Part shown: one piece after another, positions 37,133 to 48,189 of the stretch
How the letters are laid out: every line of letters begins with the position of its first letter
Numbering within the stretch: the first letter of the stretch is position 1
From: Siderastrea siderea
Taxonomy: Eukaryota; Cnidaria; Anthozoa; Scleractinia; Rhizangiidae
Length of the DNA stretch: 64,000 bases
Assembly: GCA_964030785.1 (NCBI GenBank)
Contig: OZ034971.1
Coordinates: forward strand, 38,988,304-39,052,303
Direction: 5' to 3'
Made by a program: the position numbers and the translations under genes
Notes under the pieces: model-generated
Seen by the model: the letters and a program-made list of their open reading frames with translations, nothing else
What the model was told of the DNA's origin: nothing
Databases searched by the model: none

Positions 37133-37143
37133 CAATGCTACAT

Positions 37144-37759
37144 AGCTAGCTTTCGGTGGAAAGCTACAATTACTGACACAAGTCGTTGAAACGCCCTCCC
37201 CTCCTACCCCTATTCAATGTTGCATAGTGTTGTCAGAGAGCGCTTGTCTTCATCTATTTGGTTGAAACTTTTTTACAACATTGCCATGTGGGAGAGGGAG
37301 GGAGACACAATTGCACCGACAGTGTTTCAACGAAGTGACACTGGTTTTAGCTAGCCAACGATGACAACACTTTTACTTCGCAATCATTCTTTAACAGACA
37401 TTTCCGAAGACTTATGGTAGTAAATTCGAGGGACGAGGGGTGCGGGCAGGCTCTGACACCCGCAAGAGTAACAACAGTGGATGTCAGAAACTTTAGAAAG
37501 GAACCTATACTTGCCTCAAGTCGACTTCTTAAGCCAAGACGTAGAACATAACCGACGAATCATAGTTGCAAAAAACTACGATGGCAATGTCGCATTGTCA
37601 AGTCACAGAAGAGTCGTCGCTATCCTCTCAACTTCTATAAAATTCTCCCCCCCCCCCCACCCTCCTTCCTTCATCTGTTACGTTCTATAAACATTCTCAA
37701 AGAAAATGCTGCAAAGAGGTGATGACTGGAAAGCAGACTGCAAGTGAGTTGCTCTCTTT
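37144..37759. other. Non-coding stretch, nothing recognised
   Basis: No gene or repeat was recognised apart from a C-run near 37646. Confidence 0.4.
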
Positions 37760-38010
37760 GAATGTTAGCCTCCGACCATAAACAATTTGATATCTCAGGG
37801 AAAACAAAGATCACTTTGTACACGAGGGAACCTTATTGTTTGCTTGTCCAGTACAATTATCCATTCAAAAGTCAGACGAGTTGCAGTCGTCGTCCCACTA
37901 CCATCTGTTCGCAACAGGGTCTGGGTGCGACTATCTCCTGGATGTCCTAAACTCAGCCTCGCTTACTGAGAGTAATAAAATTTATATTTTCTACTCGGTC
38001 ACCATGAACC
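37760..38010 (+). pseudogene. Eroded exon relic of the oxidase NADPH-binding region
   Basis: Around 37876-38003 one frame reads LQSSSHYHLFATGSGCDYLL and then IYIFYSVT. The intact gene has MQSPSHYLLFATGSGCGYLL and INIFYSVR. Just upstream, in a different frame, ITLYTREPY resembles CSLHTWGPY of the intact protein. The relic is therefore frameshifted and far more diverged than copies B2 or C. No other exon was found nearby. Confidence 0.65.
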
Positions 38011-38359
38011 CTTGCACTCGACCTCAGCGTCAAACAACTTGTTTAAGTTAGCAAGATTCTGAGATAACTTACGGGACCTCAAAAGATCTTAAACGACCTT
38101 AAACGATGGAAAGGTCCCATCCATGCCCATCAGTTTTCAATCGTTTATTTTAACATCGCGGATTTTTTTCCTGCTAAACATTGTCCACCAGTGCATGTGA
38201 ACGAAAGCGAGTGAACACGAAAAATGACCAAAGATTTGTCTTCACTGTTGTGACGTCATCGTTCTCGAAAACCTGAGTTTTTTATCTTCTGCGTGTGAAC
38301 AGGAGACCAAACCACATGAAAATATAAAAAAAAAACGATTGGAACCGGTACTCGTGGAC
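38011..38359. other. Non-coding stretch, nothing recognised
   Basis: No gene or repeat was recognised between the exon relic and block B1. Confidence 0.4.
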
Positions 38360-40732
38360 AGGGCTCAGTCCGGCACAATTAGTTGGGCCGCTTCAAGCCA
38401 ACGCTGTTTTTTTTTCCTTTTCGTGGTCCTCTTCTCCCTCACTGACAATTCAGACAGAAAATCTTGTACACCAACAGTGAGGGGGCAGGGAGACAGAATG
38501 TGTCCCAGTTAATGTGTCTGATACTGCAGCTTATACCCCACCTTCCTTTTAATCACGTGTTCTTAGCGAAGCTTTAGATTCCGGTTAAGGTCAAAGCAAA
38601 GCAGCTCGACGTTAAAATAGTTTTTGCTTCGCTGTCATTGTCGCTTTTCTGTATATTTTTTACGAACTTTGGACGGCAAAAGGAGTACTCTACGGCATGG
38701 TGGTTACAGATAGCACATGAACTAACTGAACATGCTAAAGGAACTGCGTAAGCGAAATTACGCCGTCAAACAGGGAAAATATTTGCTGACGTCAAGACCG
38801 GGCATCAAACGTGTACCTCATTGGATTAAAGACGGTTCTACAGCAGCTATACGTTGCATAACAACTGCTTTAGTTAATAGAGTGTGTATTCAATGTAATT
38901 GACGTCGCCATCTTAGTCCGATCCGTGTCTGTGTGAGTTGGTAGGCGAGTTTCCTTGCTTTTTACAGGGTACTCAGTCACTCCGACTGCAAGCTTAAATA
39001 TATAATAAATGTAACGCGGTCCAATGCATAGAGATTTTTTCAAAATAAAGATTTTGTCGTTGACAAGTGCACGGCAGAATGTTTTGTTAAGATTCGACCT
39101 GAATATAATTCCATTCTCACGTTAACGATCGAAAAACGAAGGTTTTCGAAAACAATGACGTCCGACAGCAAACAAGTCACTACAAAAGGTAGCTGTTTCG
39201 AATGAAAGAAACAAAACGATTCACAATGGAAAGAGGTGGACGGGCGACCTTTTAAGATTGAAAAATCTTGTGATAAAATCCCAAGGTGTGCCATGCATTG
39301 AAAGCCATTGAACAACTGAAAGCTACCAGCTGCATTACCATTTCTTTTTTTATACTGCAGCTCTTTTTCCATGACTTCGCAAAAGACTCTTTCCTTGAAC
39401 CTTCCTGATTTTTAAGCTTGAACACACGCGGACCATTCACCTAACGCACCTGCATGTATTCATCCTCTCCACGAGTTCTTCTCTTCTAATGTCGAGTTGA
39501 CTCATCCTCGCTTTCATCCCCACCGTCTCTCCACCCCCAGTTGGTTTTACTTCCCACTTCCAATCGCGTACAATTGTATTCTAAACTAAGAATACTTTTA
39601 ATACGAGACTACTGCTTAAGGTACATTAAACTGTGATACTTTATAAGCGCTTGCTGACATAAAATATCTAGAATATAATTAATATTCTAGTGTTGTACCT
39701 CTCAAGTAGTAATCAGTGAATTAAATCAGTATATAATATAGTAAAAGGTACCTTAAATTTGTCAGTAGTCAAAGGTGTTCTAAACGATTCCAATTTGTAT
39801 CTTGATCATGCTTAGCGTCAATATCTCATAGATTTTTGTTTATTATTAAAAAGCCAAAACTACTAAACTGTTCAAAGTCCATTTGCCAATTTGCCCTGTG
39901 AAAATGGTATGAGAACGCTATGAGTAACAGAAAATAAAAATAAAAAGTTATGGAAAATTGAAGAATATAAAAATAAATTCCAGTTGAGCGGTAGACACTG
40001 TAGGTGATCCGGCTGGTGGCGTTAAATTCGGGGATTCCCTTAAAGCCCTCAGATGACGTAACACAATAACAAGTGTTTCCGCCGCTTTTCTAGAAAAAGA
40101 CTCTTACATACGTTCTGTGAAGTCCGCTAGCGCAACACACATTTTCGCAAGAAATTAATTCTAATGATTTCCATTTCACCCGTCCAACAGAAATAAGACA
40201 ATCTTTCAAGGGAGATGCCTTTAGTTGTACTTGAACTGGACCATCTTGTTGTTGTTGTTGTTGCGTGACCTGGTCGCGAGCTCATCTCCCGACGAACATT
40301 GCTGATTCCTAGAAACCATGTTCACCTTTCCGAGAATTAGCTTTGCAGTATTGGAAAAAAAGTTGTAGGAAATGAACAGTAAATTGCGGTTTCATTCGTC
40401 TCTACTCCATCTGAATTCCTCATCCGTGGCCTTATGCTTTGATATAAAAAAAATCGATAATCGATAATTCGGCATCAAATCAAAGGCCCCTAAAACTGGG
40501 GAGGAGGTACACCCTTAGATATTCACACCATTTGCGGCCCTCACTCACACTATTAACTAGATACTCACACTATTTGCGGCCCCACTTTAGTCTGAAGTAG
40601 GGTATAGATTTTGACCACTTTGGTCTGAAATAGGGCGAGGTTTGTCGTTCAGGTCTGGAACTGGGTGTGCTACGTTTTATTACCTTCCCTTGAGAAGTGT
40701 ATATTGATTATTATCGGAACTTTGAAGCCCTC
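38360..40732 (+). repeat. Segmental duplication block B1 (flank only)
   Basis: It is colinear with about 25.13-27.62 kb of block A and with the matching part of C, but clearly more diverged, with many substitutions and small indels. It lacks the 48-bp mini-hairpin, the ancestral state. It ends at TTTGAAGCCC (40730), where block C continues with TTCTCAAATATCTAGG; here the sequence switches to oxidase exon sequence. Confidence 0.85.
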
Positions 40733-42106
40733 TTATTGACGGCACCGGATTAAAATACTACCCGCCCAGTACGTTCAACTTCAGCACCTCCCCAGATCAC
40801 TTAAATTGGGATCCTGCAGCCGTACAAGGTTGGACTTTCAACGATCACACCGGGGTCCACCTGACCTCGGACGAGATCTACCGCTTCCTACTCATGATCG
40901 TGTTATTCTGTTTCTTCTTTCCCCTGAGCAAATCCAACTACGCAAACCAAAAAAGCTACACGTTGGCCATAACCTTGCACGCGTTTGCTGGAATCTGGTA
41001 TGCTATTGACAACATTCGGAAGATCACTCATGGATTGGCGCACGTGGTTAATCTGCCCATGCTCATCATCTGGTGCGTGGTCCGCGTGCTCTCCATTTGG
41101 CTTTATCGACATCATCGTGGTCGCATTGTGCGGAAGAAAGTCCTTGGGAACAACGAATACGTCGTCTCAGAGATACGTCAAACTCAACAAGGGCGTGAAC
41201 TATGCCGTTGGCGATGTTTACTATCTTCATCATCAATTCAAAGAAAGCACGGGAAAGATACCTCAACGATCTCATCCCTTCACGACCTTTGCAAATTTAT
41301 CACCGGATTCGACATGGGACATTGGTTTTGTGATATCGATCATGGAAGACGAAGAGCCATTGTTTTTGCCATGGACAAACTGGCTAGCAAATGATGACCA
41401 CACTTGTAGTTTGCACACATGGGGCCCTTATCGTTCTTCTGTCAGTCAGCTGTCCACCCAACTCATACAAGAGGCAGAGGGGATGCAGTCGCCGTCCCAC
41501 TACCTTCTGTTCGCAACTGGATCTGGATGCGGCTATCTTCTAGATGTCCTAAGCTGCCTCGCCTACAGAACACAACCATCGTTCCAATGTGAAAGCCAGA
41601 GAAACAAGCACACTAAAATCGAAATTTTCTACTGTGTCCGATGCAAGGCATTTTACAACTTTCTGTGTAAGCCAATCGACGAGCTCCTGAGAAAGATCAG
41701 CGACAAGAACACTGTAACTTTTAAATTCTACGTCACCAATCCAGAGCAAGAACAAGATGATTCCGATGCAACAGACACCCAAATTCAGCTCATTAGTGGT
41801 CGAATAGATTTCGAAAAAGTTCTCAAGTCCGCCAATAAAAATTCTCGATGTTATTTTGTAGGGAGGCCAGCGATTGCCGAAAACGTGGAACACATATGCA
41901 AGAGAAAAGGGATGAGGTTAGTGAAGGATTACACTAACGGACGGGGAAGCGAAGAAGACCGCCGTTTGCTGATAAAGTATCTTAAGATAAGCTTCTGGGT
42001 TTTATTTTTCATTATTGCCATTTGCGTTGTAGCCGGTCTTGTTATAGATGTTAGGAGCATCAAAAATTGGCTTAATACGCATGGCTTGAATGCGACAAAG
42101 TATTGA
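40730..42106 (+). pseudogene. Oxidase copy B2, 5'-truncated and frameshifted
   Basis: It starts abruptly at CTCTTATTGACGGCACCG, matching position 22151 of the intact gene, so all EF-hand exons, the first membrane helices and the first haem histidine pair are missing. Relative to copy A it has an in-frame 12-bp loss that removes SKFW, then a +4 change at about 41167-41173 (TCAGAGA where A has TTG) that shifts frame after NNEYVV. The remaining frame runs on to the same TGA and ends NATKY. It includes an Asp-to-Val change (WCVVRVL). A TTPase-like or other new role is not suggested; it looks like a recent pseudogene. Confidence 0.85.
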
Positions 42107-43670
42107 TAGCCAAAGGACTAGCTGTATTAGAAGCTTTTAAAACACATTGTCGTAGAATACGCTTAGGATTTTCGCCAGGAAGTAATTGTTTTATGATTCT
42201 TTCCTGATTAAAATTCAGACTATATTTACTGCATGCTCATTTGTCTCATGCAGGTTTGCTCTGAATAACGCCTTCGAAGCAATGGATAGTCCAACAAAAA
42301 AAAAACGCACACAAAAACGAAGCTACGAAAAATGTTTCGAAATTTTTTTAATAGAAATGTCAAACCTTCGGGGCCTTAAAGGTGAAAACCAAGTGAAAGG
42401 ACTTGAGCGACGTGAATATATCTTTTGAGAGGAAACATATTCACCCTCTTAGTCGTCTGAAGACTTTTTAGATTTACCTACGTATGATTATTCCATAATA
42501 AGGTTTGTTTAACATAGTTTCGTATTAAAGACGGTTCTACAGTAGCTATACTTTGCATAACAACTGCTTTAGTTAATAGAGTGTGTATTCTATAAAATAA
42601 ACGTCTGCCATCTTAACCTAATCCGTATCTGTGCGAGTTGGTCGGCAAGTTTCCTTGCTTTGCATGGGCCAGTCAGTCCGACTACAAGCTCAAGAACTAT
42701 GAAAGAAGGTAAGCGATTGAAAACGCTCCGAAAATGGGGATTTTGGAAACGCAGTCCAAAATAAAGATTTCTTCGTTTATAAGTGCCCGGCAGAATTTAA
42801 AGATTTGTTGAGATTCAACCTTCCATTCTCGCGTTAACGATCGAAAACAAAGGTTTTGGAAAACGATAACATTGAACAGTAAACAAGTCAGTACAAAGTA
42901 GTCAAAGTAGCTTTTTCGAATGGAAGAAAAAAAAAACCGATTCACAGCGGAAAGAGGTGGGTGGGCCTTCATTTGTGGTAAAATACCAGGGTGTGCCTTC
43001 TCAGGCGGTCCGAGGTCCGCCTGAGAATCAGGCTAAAGGTGTGCTATGTATTGAACTGAACTGAAAGCTATCAGTTTTAATTGCCTAACCATTTACTGTT
43101 TTCATACTGCAGCTCGTTTCCATGACTTCACAAATAATGTTTCCTTGAAACTTTGCTAATTTTTTAGCTTAAAAACTCCAACGTGTGTTAGCGGACCGTT
43201 CACCTAACGCACCTCCTCCTGCATGTACTCATCCTCTCCGCGAGTTCTTCTCTTCTAATGTCGAGTTGGCTCATCCTCGCTTTCATCCCCACCTTCGCCC
43301 CACCCCCCAGTTGGTTTTACTTTTCACTTCCAATCGCATGCAACTGAATTCTAAACTAAGAATACGTTATTAAAATACGAGTCCACTGTTTAAGGTACAT
43401 GTGATACTTAAACGCTTGCTGACATAAGATATCTAGAATACATTTGATATTCTAGTGTTGTATCTCTCGCGTAGTAATCAGTGAACTAAATCAGTATATA
43501 ATATAGTAGAAGTGCCTTAAATTTGTCAGTAGTCAAAGGTGTTCTAAACAATTCCAACTTGTATCTTGATCATGCTTAGTGTCAATATCTCAGAGATTTT
43601 AGTTTATTATTAAAAGGCCAAAACTGCCAGTTGAAGTGCGTTTACCAATTTACCCTGTGAAAATGGTACT
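40730..43670 (+). repeat. Segmental duplication block B2
   Basis: It matches block A from 22151 to about 26735 with very high identity, minus the Harbinger-like element and minus about 690 bp. The latter loss joins GTTTCGTATTAAA (A 24911) to GACGGTTCTACAG (A 25604) at 42528, across a short shared ATTAAA. It ends where the foldback element begins at 43679. Confidence 0.85.
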
Positions 43671-44199
43671 AGTAAGCCGGGTGTTACTAAAACGAGTAAT
43701 GCAGTAACGAGTAACGCAGTAACGAGAAAACGAGTAACGGGAAAAATTTTTCAAGGGTAAAAAATAGAAAACGAGTAACGGGAAAAAAATTGAAAGGCAA
43801 AAATTAAAAGAAAAAGAGTAACGGTAAAAAATGAAAAGGGTGAAAATTACACTGAATAATAATAGTTACTTAGGCAATGTAGAACTGTAATAAAACGAAT
43901 AATGTGACCTGAAAGCCTTTGATGTGTGTTGGTGAAAAATGTTGTATTTAATGTCATTCTCGGGCAGGCTCCATAAAGAAGCGGCTATGAAGAAGTTTTT
44001 TCCGAATTTAGGGAATTAATCGATTTACATTTCAATTCCCTGTTCTCGCTGCAGTGTACAGCGATGGTGCATTCGCTAGACATTTTTAATGACAGGGTTT
44101 AGATACCCGACAGCCGGGCACGGATATTTCAAGACTAAATACCAGGCAGTCCGAAAGTTTCGATGGGTTTTGCCGGACCGAAAGGCTTATTCTAACGTT

Positions 44200-44707
44200 C
44201 TGCAAGTATTCGATATTTGTTTAGAATTGCCAAGTGATTCAGAAAAGTATTTTAGTTTGGTAGTTGACGAGTTTTCTGAGCTTGTGCATACTAGAAAATT
44301 GCGATGTTTGGGACACTTATTAGTGGCCAGACCCGCTAGTCAGAAACACACAGAATTCCTCCGCTCTGGAAGAACTGGATTCTGTAAGGATTCGGTATTC
44401 GTTAAGAATTGCCAGGCTATTCAGAAAAGTATTTTAGTTTGGTAGTCGACGAGTTTTCTGAGCGTGTGCTCTGAGTGTGCATACTAGAAAATCGTGATGT
44501 TTGCGACGCTTTATTTTTCGAGTTTAATAGCTTAAGACCCGCAAGTCAGAAAAGCACAGAATTTCTCATTGAAACGTCCTGGGGGTATTGGAAGTTTGTT
44601 TAGAATTACTAAGCAATTTAAAAGACCAATTTTGTTTTGTAGTTGACAAATTTTCTGAGTTTGTGCGCAGTAGAAAATCGCTATTTTCGCGACACTTTTC
44701 AAAAGAG

Positions 44708-44720
<13 letters not shown>
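44200..44720. repeat. Three diverged tandem units of about 190 bp in the foldback element
   Basis: Each unit contains AATTGCCAAG- or AATTACTAAG-like sequence, a TTTAGTTTGGTAGT(T/C)GACGAGTTTTC-type core split over shorter matches, then GTGTGCATACTAGAAAAT-like sequence and a TTTGCGACAC-like end. The units open near 44215, 44405 and 44600. The third is the most diverged. They create short open frames without recognisable protein domains. Confidence 0.6.

Positions 44721-44742
<22 letters not shown>
44706..44742. repeat. (CAGAGC)n hexamer repeat
   Basis: About six CAGAGC units, giving a false Pro-Glu repeat on the + strand and an Ala-Leu repeat on the other. Confidence 0.85.
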
Positions 44743-44744
<2 letters not shown>

Positions 44745-45538
44745 TGCCAAGTTTGAGTTTCGGTTCATTTCATTCATTCCTGCAATCGTTTTTATGTATA
44801 AATAGATTCATTAACAGAAACACTGATTATTCATTTCTGTATCAATATCACTGAAATATTAGTTCAATAATTTGAAAAATGTATTTTAAACCTCTGAGCC
44901 GCCAAACTCGTGAACTGCCGGGCAGTTAATTTAGCTTTTTCCGGCGAAACTGCGCCCGGCTGCCGGGCATGAAGACACGGTTATTAAGGTCAGCTGAATA
45001 CCCGGCACTCTGGTTTCAGAGAATTATACAGTAATTATTGAGGCAACCCTTCCTAACTTTGTATAGTGGTGGTAAGCGATTCGAGACTATCGTGGTTTTT
45101 TTGGGCCACATTTACAACTCTACAGCGTCCGTGACATGTCACAGTATGGTGGCGTGACGGCTCGGGTCAGATAGGGATCAAGAAAGCTACCAGGGTCTGG
45201 TGAGCTACAGCTATTGTATAGCTTGCTAAAGCTCTGAACGTTCGCCAACTACAAAACCAAATTGGTCTTTTAGTCGCTTAGTAATTGTAAACAATCTTCC
45301 AGTTCTTCCAGAGCGGAGGAATTCTGTGTGTTTCTGACTAGCGGGTCTGGCCACTAATAAGTGTCGCAAACATCGCAACTTTCTAGTATGCACAAGCTCA
45401 GAAAACTCGTCAACTACCTACCTAAAATACTTTTCTGAATCACTTGGCAATTCTAAACAAAAATCGAATACTTTCAGGACGTTAGAATAAACCTTTCGGT
45501 CAAAACCCATCGAAAATGTCGGACTGCCGGGTATTTAA

Positions 45539-45918
45539 AGGGACTATGTCACGCTATTTTACTATCTTTTCGAAAAGCTAAGTGTCTTCGCATCAATTGA
45601 ATTCCGAAAATAATGGTCTAGCTTTGTTATTAAAGGCTATCTTACGGCACTGAAACTGTTTCCTGTCGTCTGTTGCTACCGATGGCAAGGATGGAAATGG
45701 ATTGAAACTTGAAAAAATTGGGCCAATTTTTTCAAGTTTTGATGCTATGTTCGTAAAAATCACTACAAAAATTATTATGGTTAGCTGTCGCTGATAAAAT
45801 TCATTTGATATCTTCTTCATAGTATTACAGGAGCACTTTGTGTATGAGTAAAGGCACTGGGTAATGATTTTAGCACAGAAATGACCTAGACTAACAAAAT
45901 CCTCGTGACGTAGCCCCT
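45539..45918. mobile_element. TTAA-flanked MITE, 380 bp (piggyBac/Kolobok-like target)
   Basis: Ends AGGGACTATGTCACG and CGTGACGTAGCCCCT are inverted repeats with two mismatches. TTAA is present on both sides (45535-45538 and 45919-45922). It sits in the right inner arm of the foldback element. It is non-coding; the small minus-strand frame has no family character. Target choice fits piggyBac or Kolobok; which one cannot be told. Confidence 0.7.
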
Positions 45919-45971
45919 TTAATAGTCTTGAAACATTCGAACCCGGCTACAGGGTATCTAGACACTGCAAA

Positions 45972-47298
45972 GAGGGTCCACAATAGGGTTCTCAGATCCC
46001 GCCATCCCGCCTATTTTTTCCTGTTAATCCCGCGGTTCCGCCCTTCTTTACGTCGAAATCCCGATCCCGCCCAAATTTTTTAATATTCTTCTATGTTCAT
46101 GTTGAAAACATCACATACCTTTTATACAACGGATAGAAGACAAGTTTTTATGGATAGCAGACAAGTTTTTATACAGCGGATAGCAGACAAACACGTTTTT
46201 ATGGTCGACGTTTTTGTGGTCTCGATATCGCCACTAATGACCCTAATGTGTGTTTTGTTTGTGTTATTCTGTTTTACCTTATCTTGTCCAGGTATTAGTG
46301 AAAAGTAAAGATTGACAAAGATTGTTTGTTACGATATTCTCGGTCCTGCTTTTTTTGGAAGACAACCAACTGAGTGTTTAAAAGAAAGGGTGGTTGTACA
46401 GCCGTTAGCGCGTCGGGGTTTTGATCTGAAGGTCCGTGCGTTCCTTAGACACAAAAGTTTTCTCCACATTGTTTCTCTACACCCAGCTGTATGTAAATGG
46501 GGCTTCATCTTTAGACAAGTATAGGGGCACAACAGTCATACAAGATTGGTCCAGTTATGAGGTCTGCAAAAATGAAATATACTGAAAAGATTTATAAAAG
46601 TGGACTCACCTAAAAGTTTATTTCAAAGCTTTCAGCGTCTTTATTTACCTTCAGAAAATCTCTGCTCGGAAGTATTCTTTTCGAAGAAAGGCATTCCTGC
46701 TCGCACTCCTTTATAATATATAGCAACAAAATTTATGATGTCGAATACCTGGTTTTCGGCGACCGTCGTTACATTCCCGTTCGCCGGGATTGCCATACCG
46801 GCTAGACTAACCATAGCTGTTCCTACCAACGCTCCATGGAAAGGGTCAGAAAAGTCAAGAACGCAGACAAGAAATGCAACAGGACATGTGACTTGATACC
46901 TCTTTCTTGTGATGAAAGTGACGAGAATAGAAATGTCCGAAATCAACACAAAACATCACAAAAGGACTCATACTAGCTTGACATTTAGGCTACTCTACCT
47001 TGGCCGATTCATTACTTGAAAGCCGACACACTTCATAGACATAGGGTCCATTTTTATCAGCCTACGCTGGTACATAAAATCCCCGGGATAAAATCATGCA
47101 GTCTCGTAAAAATTCAAATACCGTATCCCGCTACTTTCCCCTTGCGATTCTCGCATCACGACCCCTTAAAAACACAAAATCCCGCTCCCGCTCGTAATTG
47201 AAATTCCCGCTTCCCGCTTCTGTTTTCAGCTCCCATCCCGAATATCGCCATAAAAATGAGCCAAATCCAGCATCCCGCCAAACCTATTGTGGACCCTC
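45972..47298. mobile_element. Nested DNA element, 1.33 kb
   Basis: Ends GAGGGTCCACAATAGGGTT and AACCTATTGTGGACCCTC are inverted repeats. TGCAAA flanks it on both sides (45966-45971 and 47299-47304); eight bases match with one difference. Both subterminal regions contain many TCCCGC units. The insertion splits the right arm of the foldback element, so it is younger. A 102-residue minus-strand frame (46949-46641) is not recognised. A SINE-like fragment lies inside. Confidence 0.65.
46390..46505 (+). mobile_element. Truncated SINE fragment
   Basis: GGTGGTTGTACAGCCGTTAG with GCGCGTCGGGGTT resembles the tRNA-like head of the SINE at 36858. TACACCCAGCTGTATGTAAA with TGGGG matches its TACACCCAGGTGTGTAAATG with GG. 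The rest of the body is missing. Confidence 0.5.
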
Positions 47299-47747
47299 TG
47301 CAAATTACTATTCGAAGTCTAGCGAATGCACCGTCGCTGCACACTGCAGTGAGAACGGGGATTTGAAATATATATATATCGATTAATTCATTAAATTCGG
47401 AAAAAAACTTCTTCATAGCTTCTTTATGGAGCCTGCCCATCAAAGGCTTTCAGGTCACATTATTCGTTTTATTACAGTTCTACATTGCCTAAGTAATTAT
47501 TATTATTCAGTGTAATTTTCACCCTTTTCATTTTTTACCGTTACTCTTTTTCTTCTAAGTTTTGCCTTTCCATCTTTTTCCCGTTACTCGTTTTCTATCT
47601 TTTACCCTTGGAAAATTTTTCACGTTACTCGTTTTCTCGTTACTGCGTTACTCGTTACTGCATTACTCGTTTTAGTAACACCCCAAACCGAATAACGTTT
47701 CTTTAACAGATGGATGGTGATTGGAGTTGTTCACGCTATTAAACCAT

Positions 47748-48187
47748 TGGCCCGATTTATACTAGAGACGGATCATCCGTCCAGACGGATCATCCGTCAA
47801 GACGAATCATCTATCTAGTATAAACATGGGACGAACTATGATACGAACTATCGTTGCGTCTCGTAGTTCGTCCCGTATTTACACTAGGCGGATAATTCGT
47901 CTAAGCGTGACGAAAAGGCATGGGTACAAGGCAAATCGTCACCTTGCCGATCCTGATTTTTGAGTAGTTCGTCTTCTGCCCGTATTTATACAGACAGACG
48001 GATCATCCGTCCAGACGAATTATCCACGGTAGTTCGTCTGTCAAGACGAACTACCGTGATAGTTCGTCTGGACGGATGGTCCGTCTGAAAGCCCGTATTT
48101 ATACACAGACGAATTATAAGACGAACTACCGTTCTTTGCCCAAGTTCGTCCCAGACGGATGATCCGTCTCTAGTATAAATCGGGCCA
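47748..48187. mobile_element. 440-bp inverted-repeat element with AT target
   Basis: Ends TGGCCCGATTTATACTAGAG and CTCTAGTATAAATCGGGCCA are perfect inverted repeats that run on with ACGGATCATCCGTC. AT lies on both sides, fitting a 2-bp AT target (known for ISL2EU). The interior is packed with palindromic GACGGATCATCCGTC and GACGAACTAC-type motifs. It interrupts the 3' part of the LINE. Confidence 0.7.
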
Positions 48188-48189
48188 AT

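Larger units (their letters stand above)
43679..47683. mobile_element. Foldback-type element with nested insertions, 4 kb
   Basis: Ends GGGTGTTACTAAAACGAGTA and TACTCGTTTTAGTAACACCC are inverted repeats that continue for about 400 bp each (43679-44085 versus 47299-47683). Near the tips they consist of iterated GTAACGAG units. Inner arms also pair, for example CAGAATTCCTCCGCTCTGGA at about 44352 and its complement near 45310. After removing the TTAA-flanked MITE and the 1.33-kb insert, about 2.3 kb remain. No transposase was seen. The flanks differ (AGTAAGCC versus CAAACCGA), so there is no target duplication. Confidence 0.7.

Noticed and set aside
44532..44777. Ala-Leu-rich frame and the opposite Pro-Glu-rich frame
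   Set aside because: Produced by the (CAGAGC)n hexamer tract.
46641..46949. 102-residue minus-strand frame as a transposase or cellular gene
   Set aside because: No recognised motif; it lies inside the 1.33-kb nested element and is too short for a transposase. It remains an unassigned frame.
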